Below the pieces are notes generated by a model. The model was not told the DNA's origin, searched no databases, and saw nothing but the letters and a program-made list of their open reading frames with translations. The translations under genes and the position numbers were made by a program. From positions 868,001 through 932,000 of the forward strand of contig JAOVFP010000003.1 of the NCBI GenBank assembly GCA_025738555.1: 64,000 bases of DNA, read 5' to 3'. Below are positions 26,064-37,779 of the stretch, one piece after another (the stretch's first letter is position 1; every line of letters begins with the position of its first letter). The stretch is from Cyathus striatus (Eukaryota; Basidiomycota; Agaricomycetes; Agaricales; Nidulariaceae).

Positions 26064-28157
26064 ATGAAGGAACTGTATCGCCTCCTCGTCTTCCTCTTCT
26101 GTCTGTGTACCTTTTCATTAGCACGGAATACGACGGCAGATGGAAAGTTGAGCTATGTCAAGAATTCAGGGATATGTGAGACCACCCCGGGTGTGGGACA
26201 GGTGTCAGGGTATATTGAGATTGCGAAGGATACGTACATGGTGCGTTCAATTCTCTTTTCTATATTTCAATATCTATAACAGAATCGATTTGTAGTGGTT
26301 TTGGTTCTTCGAGGCGAGGCATAATAAGGATACTGCCCCGCTTACGTTGTGGTATGTTCCAAGTCGTGTCTCCAGCTCTACGTTTCGTAATTTCGTTATA
26401 GGTTGAATGGAGGCCCTGGTTGTTCGTCTATGATTGGACTCTTCCAAGGTGCGATACACATTCGCTCGTAATATAGTATCAATTTTAAGGCTCCATGACA
26501 GAGAATGGACCATGCACCGTCAACGCAGACTCAAGCTCAACCTCTCTGAACCCCTTCAGGTTGTACCAATACCCCTTCACGTTTCGTCAACTAGCTAACG
26601 CTATGCAACTTCTTTAGTTGGAACAACATTAGCAACAGTAAGTTCTAACATTCCTTCCACATTTAGCTCGCTGGCTTACAATCATGATAGTGCTCTACAT
26701 TGACCAGCCAATAAACGCCGGATTCTCGTACGGTCCCAAGAGTCAATCACCAAATAACACAGAGCAAGCCGCAGCTCAGCTATGGACCGCATTTCAAGCA
26801 TTATTCGATAGCTCTGAGTTTTCAAAGTTCAGATACCGCGAGTGATTACAATCAACCTATATTTTTAGGAATCATTATTAACTAAGCACAGGTTGTTATT
26901 TGCCACAGAGAGCTACGGTGCTCGTTTCAGCTCTCATACCATCCAACACTTTAACACCAAGAACAAGCAGATCGCTTCTGGGAAGCTGGCAGGGCACGTG
27001 GTGAAATTCTCTTCGTTGATGGTCAGCAAGTGCGTGTTCATAGCGCTGTGGTATTGTCTCTGGCACTAATAGGTACTTCTCAGTGGACGCCACGACCCGC
27101 TCACACTTGCACGATCATATATCGACTTCGCAGCAAATGCTCCCGGCTACGGACCACTTCAAAACGAAACCGTCATCTCCGCCATTAAAGAGAACTTCTA
27201 CCAAGAAGACGGGTGTCGTTCAAGACTGATCAAGTGTAACAGCGCAGAGAACTCTCGTGACACTGCTGAGCTATGTTTGAATGCTTACGTGCATTGCGTT
27301 CGTACCCATTTGCACATACTGCCACTTTTCGGATACTGATACGAGATCACCGAATAGCAAAATACTGTATATCGACCTGCGGTTGGCAACAGGGACGACG
27401 AAGATCTTAGACAGCCTTCGAACTCTTCATTCCCTCCAACGCATTATTTGAAATACGTCCGTTCGGGTAACGTAGTAAATGCTGTAGGTACCAGGGTGAG
27501 GTATGACCAATGCAGTGACGAGATAAGAGCTGCTTTCGCGGAAAGTGGAGAGGTAGGTCCCTTATTTATCAAATAGCATCAATTACCTGATAGTGCTGTA
27601 GTTTGGCAGATCGAATCTACCAGTCCTTGCACCTCTTGCTAATGCCAAATTTCCCATTCTGATATGGGTTGGGGATGCCGACATCAAGTATGTGTGGTAA
27701 ATTATCAGAAGGCGACCTGAATTAATCCTTCGTACGAAGATGTAACTGGCTAGGAGTACACGATGCGATGATTGCGATGAATTGGTATGGCAATGAGACC
27801 CTGAGACAGGCCCCGTTTAGAAATATAACCATCAACGAGCGACCTGCCGCCGAGTTCAAAGATGTTGACCAGTTCACGTTTGCGTACGTGTTTAGCTGAA
27901 TCTTGCTTAGTAATCTCATTAACTTGGAATAGGAGGGTATATGGAGCTGGTCATGCTTTGGTGAGGCATTTGGTCGAACCAAGTGATAGCATCTAACTAT
28001 GTTCACACAGCCGGCATTTCAGCCACAGGCAGCATTCGAAATTTTTCGCCATTTTTCGACATATAAAAATCTGAGGGGGTTGGAGAATCGTGACGAATCG
28101 GGGAGCTTTGCGATGGTTAAAAGGGATGCACTAAGTAAGTTTATTTTGAACTTTTAA
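26064..28157 (+). CDS. Serine carboxypeptidase, family S10
   Basis: Thirteen exons join without frame break to 486 residues: 26064-26240, 26296-26351, 26402-26448, 26502-26559, 26618-26637, 26691-26841, 26892-27029, 27084-27297, 27358-27552, 27602-27687, 27740-27883, 27933-27960, 28011-28157. Residues 1-20 form a signal peptide (MKELYRLLVFLFCLCTFSLA), so the enzyme should be secreted or vacuolar. Family landmarks are FWFFEARH, the oxyanion-hole block NGGPGCSS (about 80-87), MLYIDQPINAGFSYG, the nucleophile in ESYG (Ser177), the Asp block WVGDADIKCNWLG (about 374-386) and the His block VYGAGH (His436). The triad is therefore present. The flanks of the nucleophile are TESYGA rather than the usual GESYGG. 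The enzyme would remove C-terminal residues from peptides at acid pH. The last exon could end in a further intron at the GTAAGT near 28135; I used the TAA at 28155-28157. Confidence 0.88.
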
Positions 28158-28384
28158 TTTTTACGAGTGCTCTGATTCGTCTCAAGAAACGCATAAAAAA
28201 CGAAATTCTCACTAGAAAAAGTCACTTGTATGTGGCGGATAATTTAAGTTTGTATGGTTAACATTGCATCGATCTTAGCATACTGGTATACCTTATTTAT
28301 TCTTCAGAATGAATTCCGTTAAGAGAGAGCTGAGCATTGGCAGAAAATTGCAGATCGCCATACCCAATATTTATAGTAAATAGG
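28158..28384. other. Intergenic, convergent gene ends
   Basis: A short AT-rich gap between the carboxypeptidase (plus) and the T-TE copy 1 (minus). No feature is seen. Confidence 0.5.
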
Positions 28385-29890
28385 TTAAACAAAATTCTTC
28401 TCCAAGTCATCGATCGTAAGGCTGCTGCATATAACATCGTTATGTTCACCAGGTACAACCACTACCCGCGCGCTAGGGTATGCTTCCTTCGCGCCCAGAC
28501 CAGAAGCAAGTTCCATCTCGGGCGCTGCACATAATGCGCATACACCTTCACTGGCCAAATAAACCGTAGGCACAGTCTTTATTGACTTGAGCCATGATAT
28601 GTAGAGGTCACGAGACCATACTCCATCCGAGCGAAATTCGTCTCCAAATAGGAACTTGATACAGATTGACAATGTGTTCTTCATTCTTTTAATTGTGTCT
28701 TCCGTGAACGGATGGACTGGTTTATTGTTCACTGTTGCTTCTAATCCATCTTCAAACCACGCAGTAGTAGCAGCCCATTCTGCTACTTTTGCACGTTTTC
28801 TAGCAACTGAGACCATCTGAAGCATGCTGCTAAAGGATTGGCGCAAATAGTTATCGAGGTCTGTTGCGGATGTGCTAGGATTAAATGTAGGGTGGTTACT
28901 AACATTATGAACATAGACAGTAGGAAAATGATCGAGAAAAGCGACCTGTAGGACATCATCACCAGATTTTTCAAGGAGCTTGACGAGATACAGCAAGATT
29001 ACGGAAGATCCACTGAATGAAGCAAGACGATATGGTCCTACAGGGCGCTCAGTCTTATATAATTATCTTTATTAGTCACAGCTTGCTAAATATTCACAAC
29101 ACTTACCTTTATTAAATAGAACGAAGCAAGATCATGGACAGAAGAAAACTTTGTCGGGGACTCTTGTGTTATATCAACCGACCAGACTGCTGACTTGTAC
29201 AATTCTTGACATGGCTTGAAGACACCTGAAGATCGATGTCTGGCGAGTTTAGGGTCACGATCGACATATCGTAATACGAGTGCGAATGATTTACCTGGTA
29301 CAAGTATCAGAGGAATTGCTCCATTTCTTTCTCTGAATTTCACTATCCCGGAAGGAGCTCGTACGCCGTGCACTTGTCTACCCCATATCGGATGTGTGAG
29401 ACCCATGCGGGGAGCTATACTCTCTTTCAAGTCGGACAGTGATTCCCTGGTATCTACCCAAGCAGGTAAGTTGGATATAAACAGACTAAGAGAGCTGATA
29501 GTTGGATGCGCAATTAAAATGTCAGGTGAAAGAAAGAACGGTGTTTTATCAACACTCGGGGAAGGTGTTTTGCGAGAAAGTGCAGTCATGATCGTATTCC
29601 TAATTGATATTGCGCATAACCTGTCATTGGAATTATGGGTAAATATGTATTAAGTAATGGTTATGTTCTTCAGCACATAACTTACCTGTCAGCACCGTTA
29701 GCAAAGATATTATCGTCACCTCCTATGTTTCGTGATAATGTTAGCGATACTATCGAACGAACGAGTTGCTTGATCCTGTCCACATCGGAAATGTCACTGA
29801 TTGATACGTTATAATCATCGTTGGCCATTCCAAACTCCGTTTCACTGCATAATTCTGGGAGTTGTAGAGGTAACAATGAGCTTGAGGCCT
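28385..29890 (-). pseudogene. Carrier-thioesterase (T-TE) fragment of an A-T-TE enzyme, copy 1
   Basis: In coding order: a carrier (T) domain (VRSIVSLTLSRNIGGDDNIF, then ANGADR|LCAISIRNTI), a linker (SPDILIAHPTISSLSLFISN), the entry to a thioesterase (APSGIVKFRERNGAIPLILV) and a thioesterase (RPVGPYRLASFSGSSV .. PGEHNDVICSS), ending at 28385. The adenylation domain is missing. The carrier Ser that receives phosphopantetheine is Arg here: codon AG|G across an intron, where copy 3 has AG|C. After PLILVPG the acceptor used by the other copies would shift the frame because 4 nt are lost. Reading through that intron, or using an acceptor 14 nt further on, restores it. No start codon adjoins the fragment: the conserved 5' flank lies about 0.5 kb away at 30410-30520, beyond unrelated sequence. 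I treat it as a pseudogene, though the thioesterase itself looks intact. Confidence 0.75.
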
Positions 29891-30409
29891 AAACAAAGAA
29901 ATATGTAAGCGAGTCGGTGAACATCCGTTCGACCTTGGGTGTTCTAAGGTGTCGAGAAGGGAGGGTAAATTCAACTGGATTGGGAGGGAGTAGTTACATG
30001 ATATTTAAAGAAAACTAAAATAAAGAGAGTACTTAATAAGGAATAGTTGAATAAAGCGGAAATTAATAGTGTTGAGATTGTAGATTGTTGAAAGAAAAAG
30101 GAAAAGTTTGAAACATAAAGCATACCAATGAATTGAAAGAAAATTTATAAAATAGAAACTTGAGGAGAGGGACGACACGGACACTGGTAAGGTGAACTGC
30201 AGTATTTAGTGGAGCTTGGTAGTGCGCAGTACCGATGATCTTGAGTAATTGCGGCGTTGCGGGCGATGTAGGATTGTCGGCGTTGAAGGGAAATGAGAGA
30301 GATAGAGAGCGCGCGCGAACGCGAACAAACGCGTCGACGCACGCATTTATTGATTACGTAATGGAAATTGTAATATGTCGATTTTTGTAGTGCAGGCGAA
30401 ACGCCTGCT
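29891..30409. other. Unrelated insert between 5' flank and T domain of copy 1
   Basis: Copies 2 and 3 have nothing comparable here. The sequence includes a purine-rich tract, a GAGAGA/GCGC run near 30295-30330 and, next to the conserved 5' flank, the hairpin GCAGGCGAAACGCCTGC near 30394-30410. A similar hairpin (GCAGGCATTCTGCCTGC) lies near 34746. It is probably an inserted element, but I see no clear second end. Confidence 0.45.
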
Positions 30410-30800
30410 CTACAGAGTGCAGGATTGAACAAGCAGTTTCCCAATGTTCGCTGCTCTTTATAATTGTGAGGCTTGTAATTATTAATAGCCCATCAGTCTA
30501 TTAAAGTTATTAAACAAAGGTCAATGTAACTTTGACATTAGCCCATTTTCATTAATCATAACGCATATGGGGCTGCCGATCGGATTCTTAGCATTTTCAT
30601 TATCTAAAAACTCAAACATCACGGAAGAGTTGATATTTTTAGTACAAACAACTCACTTTTGAATGACAGCGAATAATCGTGGCGTTATCTATACCTTGTA
30701 CAGAATGATTAAGTGATATACATACAAGGGACAGTCAAACTGTACGTCGTCGAATACCTGAGTTAAACTGTCGGTGAGGTGTATTGGTATTGGTGGCAGA
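30410..30800 (-). promoter_or_regulatory. Conserved 5' flank of the A-T-TE family, copy 1
   Basis: On the minus strand the block GGGAAACTGC(C/T)TGTTCAAT is followed within 15-25 bases by the start region, as in copies 2 and 3. Homology with the flank of copy 2 continues upstream (for example CTTTGTACAGAAT / CTTGTACAGAAT near 34395 and 30695). This suggests shared promoter and 5' UTR sequence. No TATA box was assigned. Confidence 0.5.
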
Positions 30801-30867
30801 GTTGGTGGACGGACTAGCCGACGAAATGTAAAAACGTATGGCGTTTTATATGACGGCGAACAATCAT

Positions 30868-31022
30868 ATAGATGCCAAAGACTAGTAAGTATTGCAAAAA
30901 AAATCGTTACATAATGACTGTGGGGAGGTAACTTTTAAATAATCATATACTTAGTTGCGAAAGACTAGTCAGTGCAAAATGGATTCGTTACATATAATGA
31001 CTGTGGGGAAGTAACGTTTATG
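30868..31022. repeat. Short direct repeat (~75 bp, two copies)
   Basis: About 30868-30936 and 30943-31020 share AATCATATA, AAAGACTAGT, a TCGTTACATA block and ATGACTGTGGGGA(G/A)GTAAC. A weaker copy of the last part (ATGGCTGTGGGGAGATAACT) lies near 34596. Confidence 0.6.
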
Positions 31023-31080
31023 GAGGAGAGCGGGCGGCTAGGCCAGACGATAAGAAACAGAAGGAACCGTGAGAATATTA

Positions 31081-31434
31081 GGGGAATTCAAAGTTGGCTG
31101 TTTTGTCACGTTGCGACCGGTCGCTACAGACAAATCGCTACAGTCTTGCCGAAAACCGTAATCGGGAATTCAAACGGAGAATTTCGCTATACACATTCAC
31201 TATGTTTTATTCTTTCCTACCTCTATATCTCGTTAAAAATTTGGACGTTGTATAGATATTATTATGTTTAGACAATATATCTAGTAAAATGTATATTTTG
31301 GTAAGGTGAAAGGATGTGGTCTCTGTCAGCACTATCTCAATGTTATAAACTCCGAACTGATCGCCGATTGTTCTCCTTAGTAACGATACAGAAATCACTG
31401 TAGCGTATCGTGTTACGCCAACTTTGAATTCCCC
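31081..31434. mobile_element. 354-bp MITE with TA target site
   Basis: The ends are inverted copies of GGGGAATTCAAAGTTGGC, followed by weaker inverted similarity (GTCACGTTGCGACC against GTAACACGATACGC). TA abuts both ends. No long coding potential is seen. Size, inverted ends and TA fit a Tc1/mariner-type (Stowaway-like) miniature element. It lies between T-TE copies 1 and 2. Confidence 0.7.
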
Positions 31435-31553
31435 TATTGGGGAACCAGTGACACCGTCGCTTATTCGGTCTACGAGATGAACTCGGATCCAATTCGGGAT
31501 TGGGGGATTGGCAGGGGGCTGAAGAATCAGTATGTCAAATATGTATGTATAAG

Positions 31554-34184
31554 TTAAACAAAATTCTTCTCCAAGTCATCGATCGTAAAGCTGCTGATTA
31601 TAACATCATTATGTTCACCGGGTACAACCACAATCCGCGCGCTAGGGTACGCTTCCTTCGCGCCTAGACCAGAAGCGAATTCCATCTCAGGCGCTTCACA
31701 GAACACACATATACCCCCACTGCTTAAATAAACTGTGGGAACTGTCTTCATTGACTTCAGCCATGAAATGTACAAATCCCGAGACCATTCTCCTTTCGAG
31801 CGAAATTCGTTCCCAAATAGGAACTTGACGCATATTGAAATCGTGTTCTGCATTCTTTTAATTGTGTCCTCCATGAGGGGATGAATTGGTTTGTTGTTAA
31901 CTGCAGCTTCTAATCCATCTGCAAACAGTGCAGCATTAGCAGCTCGTTCTGGTATCGCACGATCCTTTGCAAGTGACGCCATTATCAGCATGTGCCTAAG
32001 GTCGTAAAGAACATATTCATCGAGGTCTGTCGGGGATGTGTTTGGATTAAATGTAGTTGGATTGGTAACATTATAAAGATAGAGACTGGGAAAATGCTCC
32101 AGAAAGGCGACCTGTAGAACATCATCTCCAGATTCTTCAAGAAGCTTGACGAGATATAGCAGAATTACGGAAGATCCACAGAACGAAGCAAGCCGATATG
32201 GTCCTATAGGGCGCTCACTCTATATAGTTGTTATTATAAGTCACAGCTAGCAAAATATCCACACCACTCACTTTAATTTGTTTCAAATAGAACGAAGCGA
32301 GATGATGGACGGAAACAAACCTTGTGGGGGACTCCTGTGTTATATCAACCGACCAGACTGCCGACTTGTATAGTTCTTGACATGGCTTGAAGACACTTAA
32401 AGTTCCGCCGATACCTGGCGACTTTAGTACGGTGTTCCAGAACCGCATGCTTTTTTGTTTTCTACTTTTGATCAGATGATTCAGATCTACTTATACGCGA
32501 AGGGCCGTTGATGGATTACATAATGGTCAATTGTCCGACTCAGCTACGCATTTACTAAGCATCTCTTGGGCGCTTCCGACATAATAACCATGGACTAATC
32601 CCCAGTGTATCCCTCAATATAAGTATTATTCCTCTTCACTCTTCATACCTATGAATGACTAAAAGTATATTTGACGATATACTTATAAGGTATGTTGTAT
32701 TGTAGATGTATATACGAGTATACTGTACTATGTAGAACTTTAGTAGAAGCAACTACGATGCGATACTAGCGAGCCGTAAGACCTTACGCTTACATGTGTA
32801 TAGACCAATATCATCGTTCGAGATATCAATCTGTGCAAGGACTGTATCTGAGGAAGGGAGAGTAGTAAGCAATTGAATATCTGATTTAACAAGGAATTAG
32901 AATTTCATTGCCTGTGAGAGTGTATTAGTAAGTATTGTAATTACGAAAAGAAGACAGAAGACAAACGAGGAACTTCATTGCCGTGTGTGTGTTGATTAGA
33001 GAGCCGTAGGTTACAGGAAAATCAATCAATTATACCTATATAACTACATAATGCGGGATATGTTATAGAATTGCACTAAGCAGAGAATACACTACATGGA
33101 CTGAAACTCTTATTATGTTGGAACAGAAAATAGTAAACTCGAGAACAACCAGTGAAGAACTCTAATTTACAATTTGAGGAATACGTTGAACATTGTGGGT
33201 CCGGCCTTGTTGGCGGTGCCAGAAAAGTTTTGACATATCGACGTGTTATGTGCTGTATTTTGAACGTGTCTTGGTCAAGTTTTCTTGTGGGGAGTGAGAC
33301 GACGGGGGCAGGGCACTTAGTATTATGCAGTTGTTTTGGCAAAAAAGACATATTTGAGACGAATACGAGATGTCACTAACGTTCAACTTTGTCATAAGAT
33401 ATAGAATAAGTGTTCTTCATTATGTGGTGCATATATTTACCTGCTCTGTAGTGGTATAGACTGTATTGGGGTTTCAGTGCGAGTGTATGTATCAAGCTGA
33501 GAGCTGTGGGCAATGGGCCCATTAAGTAATTCATCAGAAGCTTCGCTTAAGCCAAGACTGATCAAAAATCAAAAATCAAAAAGCATGCGGCTCTGGAACA
33601 CCGTACTTTAGGGTTATAAAATGTAGTGGTAAGAGCGTGAATCATTATACCTGGAAGAAAAATGAGAGGAATCCCTCCATTTCCGTCTCTGAATTTTACC
33701 ATTCCAGATGGGGCTCTCACGTAGTCCACACGTCTACTCCCTATCGTATGTGTAAGGCCTATATGAGAAGCTCCACTGCTTTTTTCTTTCAAGTTCGACA
33801 ACGATTCTTTGATTTCTACCCATGCAGGTAAGTTGGATATAAACAAACTAAGAGAGTTGATAGTTGGATGCGCAATTAAGATGTCAGGTGAAAGAAATAA
33901 TTGTGTTTCATCGACACTCGGAGAAGGATTTTTGCTAGAAAGTGCACGCATAATCGTGTTCCTAATTGATATTGCGCATAACCTAACATTGGAATTGTGT
34001 GTAAATTTGTATTAATCATTACATGCTTCAGAACATACCTATCAGCACCATAAGAAAAGATATTATCGTCATCACCAATGTTTCGTGACAATGTTAGCGA
34101 CACTATCGAACGAACGAGATACTTAATCGTGTCCAAATCGGATACGTTAGTGATTGATACGTTAGTAGACAACTTTGCGGCCAT
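31554..34184 (-). CDS. Carrier-thioesterase (T-TE) mini-gene of an A-T-TE enzyme, copy 2
   Basis: ATG 34182-34184 (MAAKLSTNVSIT) is in the same position as the start of copy 3 (ATGGCC after the shared 5' flank), but the frame runs directly into the carrier domain: YLVRSIVSLTLSRNIGDDDN, FSYGADR|LCAISIRNTI. The whole adenylation domain has been lost without disturbing the frame. The carrier Ser is Arg, as in copy 1. The thioesterase is complete to the stop at 31554 and keeps His (PGEHNDV). The putative nucleophile motif is SFCGS instead of SFSGS. A 1.18-kb transposon (32427-33606) sits in the intron before IGGTLSVFKPCQ, 12 nt from the acceptor. Splicing it out would leave an intact frame. It may be expressed as a small T-TE protein or be dying; the sequence alone does not decide. 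Confidence 0.62.
32427..33606. mobile_element. 1180-bp inverted-repeat element with TTTA target duplication, inside an intron
   Basis: The ends are inverted copies of GTACGGTGTTCCAGA(A/G)CCGC, continuing with T-rich similarity for about 30 bp. TTTA lies on both sides (32423-32426, 33607-33610). The paralogous empty site in copy 1 (GAGTTTAGGG near 29245) shows one TTTA. The longest internal frames (33076-33351 minus, 33152-33379 plus) have no recognisable transposase. The superfamily is not assigned. Confidence 0.85.
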
Positions 34185-34480
34185 ACTGAAAAAGGAGTGT
34201 ACAATTGAACAGGCAGTTTCCCAACGCATTTCGCTGCTCTTTATAATTGTGAAGCCTGTAATTAATAATAGTGCATCAATCGATTAAACAAGTATCCAAG
34301 TGACTCTAGTAAACATTTAGCTCATTTTGATGAACCATTATGCAAATAGTAGGGCCAGCGATTATGACGAACAATTATGGCGTAGTCTATACTTTGTACA
34401 GAATAGTTCAGTGATATAGTATACAGGGGACAGTCATCGAGTACTACCTTGGACAAACTGGCAGCTAGGTATTTAAATTT
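34185..34480 (-). promoter_or_regulatory. Conserved 5' flank of the A-T-TE family, copy 2
   Basis: GGGAAACTGCCTGTTCAATT stands just upstream of the ATG, as in copy 3. Homology with the flank of copy 1 extends several hundred bases. It is likely 5' UTR and promoter; no defined binding site was identified. Confidence 0.5.
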
Positions 34481-35692
34481 GAAATGGAAGCTACTCGGCG
34501 AGCACCGGCGGGGAGAGGGGTATCGATTTATCCTCCACTATCGCGTTAGAAGATAACGCGCATGCTCGAGTGGTTAAGAAATGGATCGGTTTAGTAATGG
34601 CTGTGGGGAGATAACTTGGATAGACTTAGGAGGGAGGTACGTACGTAGATGCAGGGAAGGATCGCATGAAGCTCGGAGAGTGTGTGCTGAGGAGATCCGA
34701 AGGCTTCTGTCGTTCTGAGGCGATAGGGTAAGTACCTAGTGTAGAGCAGGCATTCTGCCTGCATGGCAAAAATGCGTTTTTCATCTCCGTTACCTCACTC
34801 CATACATACTGTCGCTTACTCATCGTTTACCTCGTGTAGCTTACCTACATAAATGTCGTACGTACACTTCGAGAATGTCAGGTTACGCTTACCCCCCAAC
34901 TTCGTCTCTCATGCGACCTCACTAGGATCTGAAGGGTTGGACGGATGTGCCACCCACTCGCATATTTCTTTGTCGAGAGGATACTGTCAAGCCAATATCC
35001 TCCTCCACACTAGATAGTTTGTAGCTAGTACTTTAGGGTACGACTCCTTGTGGGTATGTGGGATGACTAGAGTGAGCGGTGCCTTGAATACCCGGGTCGG
35101 AAATGAGAAATTGCAAAGACTGCTGGTATTTGCAGCGTTGACGTTGGGACCGTGACGAAAACGTGACGATGATGTGCTCGAGTTGTGCCACGGTGCACTG
35201 AGTCAGTGAGCCCAAGTGAGCCACTCATCGCAAAAATGCATTGGTTCAAGCAAGGTTATTGTCACTTGTGTACCTGAGGCTTCCCATGTGATTATGTAAG
35301 TGAATCATCGCGGTGTCAGTTGCTCGAAGCGGTGTCTAGACAGCCGCTGTCTTAGCGATTGTCTGATAAGAGAAGCGGCACTTTGAACTTGCTTTGAACC
35401 AAGTTTGACCCGTGCTCAAACGCATAAGTTTGTGCTCGTTAGAATCCTCGAGCGAGCATTGCACATTTCGTTTTCTGTTACTGACGCTAAATTACAGAAT
35501 AGCAGAATACTTACTGTCAGTCTCTTATACCCCTTTTCTCCCGTATCCTCGTTAAAATATGTACGTCTCATATCGCTGTGTATAAACACCATCGGTCATT
35601 ATTCCCTGTTTGCCAAACCTCTGAGCTCGTAACTCCGACTTTCACCACTTAGCGTTGGCAGGTCAAAGTAATACCAACGCATCGACGAGAAT
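34481..35692. other. No gene seen; contains a hairpin
   Basis: The hairpin GCAGGCATTCTGCCTGC near 34746-34762 resembles the one at about 30394 in inverted orientation. Frames at 34626-34823, 35033-35249 and 35405-35632 show no motif. Confidence 0.45.
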
Positions 35693-35759
35693 GGGTGACT
35701 TCCCGCAGGGTTTAGAAACGCAGATTATTTTCTAAACGTTAAGCGAGTGGCGCTCGGCT

Positions 35760-37779
35760 AATCTAGGTCTGCGTCGGTCTTGTCACGGCGGGTTTTCAGC
35801 TGTCATGTACTGATCGGTGTTGCGCTGTAATGAGACCTGTAGTGGATGCTGTCATGTAGATCTTCGAGATCATCAGTCACACGAAAGTGACATTCAGTTG
35901 AACCAGTTTACAGCCATGTGACGAGAAAATTAATGTGATATATTTGAGAAATGATGATTACAGGCGCAAATGACTGGAAAAGATGAGCTCGCATGTTCGA
36001 TTCATACACGGTGCGTGATTTAGTAGCCATTGTTATATTGTATTTCTATACTTCGTTATGAAAGATAGGATACTGCATTCATGATCAGATGTCCAATATT
36101 TAATGTTGTATCTATGATAAATCTATGAACTATCAAAAACCATGGATTAGAGTCAACGTGAAGTGCTCAGAGAGTTCAGACATTATGAACTCTTCCCATT
36201 GGCAAACAAAAGTACATAGAAGAATTATACCAATGTGCTGCAAACCATGTTTATTGCGTGCAGTGGAAGGTTCAATGAAGGAGAGGGAAACAAAGGTTTA
36301 CCAGTGAGTGAACAGTATACAATAAATGGATATTATCATCTAGTATATATGTCATTACATGGACTAATGGTAGAACATCACTGTAATTTCAGTTTTTATG
36401 TCATGCAGTCGAAAGTTCAATTCCGCATTGAGGCATATTTTAAACCAAGCAGATACCTACCTTCGCATGTTTTTTTGTGGACAGCAATATTGTACCTGAA
36501 GTATAACCTAAGCAACACTATTTTATACATACCTATTGTAAGGACACCATTATAAATCCTAATTAAAAATCTATACTGAAGATAAATTGTTACAAGATTA
36601 ACACATGATAAAGACAAACTCATGATGACGTTCATGCGAGGCATGAATGTGGCATGCAGGCTCGGCTATTCTGGCTTGGATTAAATTTAGAAGTTGTTCC
36701 GGGTTATCCAATAGTATTTCGTTGTGATCACCTGCTATCACATGTTTGTAAACCAGCTCAATTTACTATCACGCCTGTGACTGATGATCTTGAAAGATCT
36801 TACATGACAGCATCCACTACAGATCTCACTACAGCGCAACACCGGTCAGTACATGACAGCTAAAAACCTGCCATGTGTGTATCTTGCTATATCTCGATCC
36901 GATCTGCCGATATGCACGTGACGTTTCTCAGGCTAATCCACCGAGCCGAATGCGCGCTTACGACTGGTTTACGCGTCTACCCGTGAGCCAGGTGTGGGAA
37001 TTATGCGCTCTCACAGCTGATTCAGCTCCCTCAGCGTCGTTTCGACAATTCTTGGTGAGGTTCCAAGGGGGTTCCTACGCATAAGTATATAGAACCAATT
37101 ATTATACTCATAAATAAATACTATTAGTCATTTTTAACACCGGGAATGAAGCTTGCAATTGTTCACAAGTAGCATTGTAGGTAAGGTTACTAATTCATGG
37201 AACAAGACTGAACATAAAAATAAAAATAAATAACGAGGTAGATACAAAGCAGGTAGAATATAAAATACTTCATCACCAAGCAATTTTTAACAGCCTTTTA
37301 ATGGTGTACCAGTGCAGGAGGCAAGAAAAACAATTAATTAGTATTACCATACTTTAAAAATGCGAGTATCTTAGATTAAGTTGCTTAAACAGTAACTTAT
37401 AGTGGGTGAAACAATACCGCACGTTGATTCAGTTATTATAGGGCTAAATACCTTGGGCCAAAGTCAGCCTACCGGCTCTTATTTATATCGTGTTGTTACT
37501 CACTACTGTACTACACTGAAATGAATATCTATATAACCAGCAGTAGATATTACTTTATTCTTATTGATTTATACTATAATAGCGTGAGCTGATATATTTT
37601 TGTCGTATATGTGCCTATGAAACATTTCATGCATTATCACAAATTATTTTTTTTACTCTACTTCCTTATTTGCTATGTATGCTCACAAGAGCAGTGATTG
37701 CAGACGCAAGGCGGGGAACGCTGGTTCAGTTATCATAGGCATGCTTCTGAGCTGGCGTGGCATGACCCTTTGATGACCC
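35760..37779. other. Left interior of the nest, no recognised gene
   Basis: AT-rich. Frames at 36125-36307, 36235-36555, 36654-36863 and 36875-37084 (plus) are consecutive but have no motif I recognise. They could be remnants of a coding region of the enclosing element. Confidence 0.4.
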
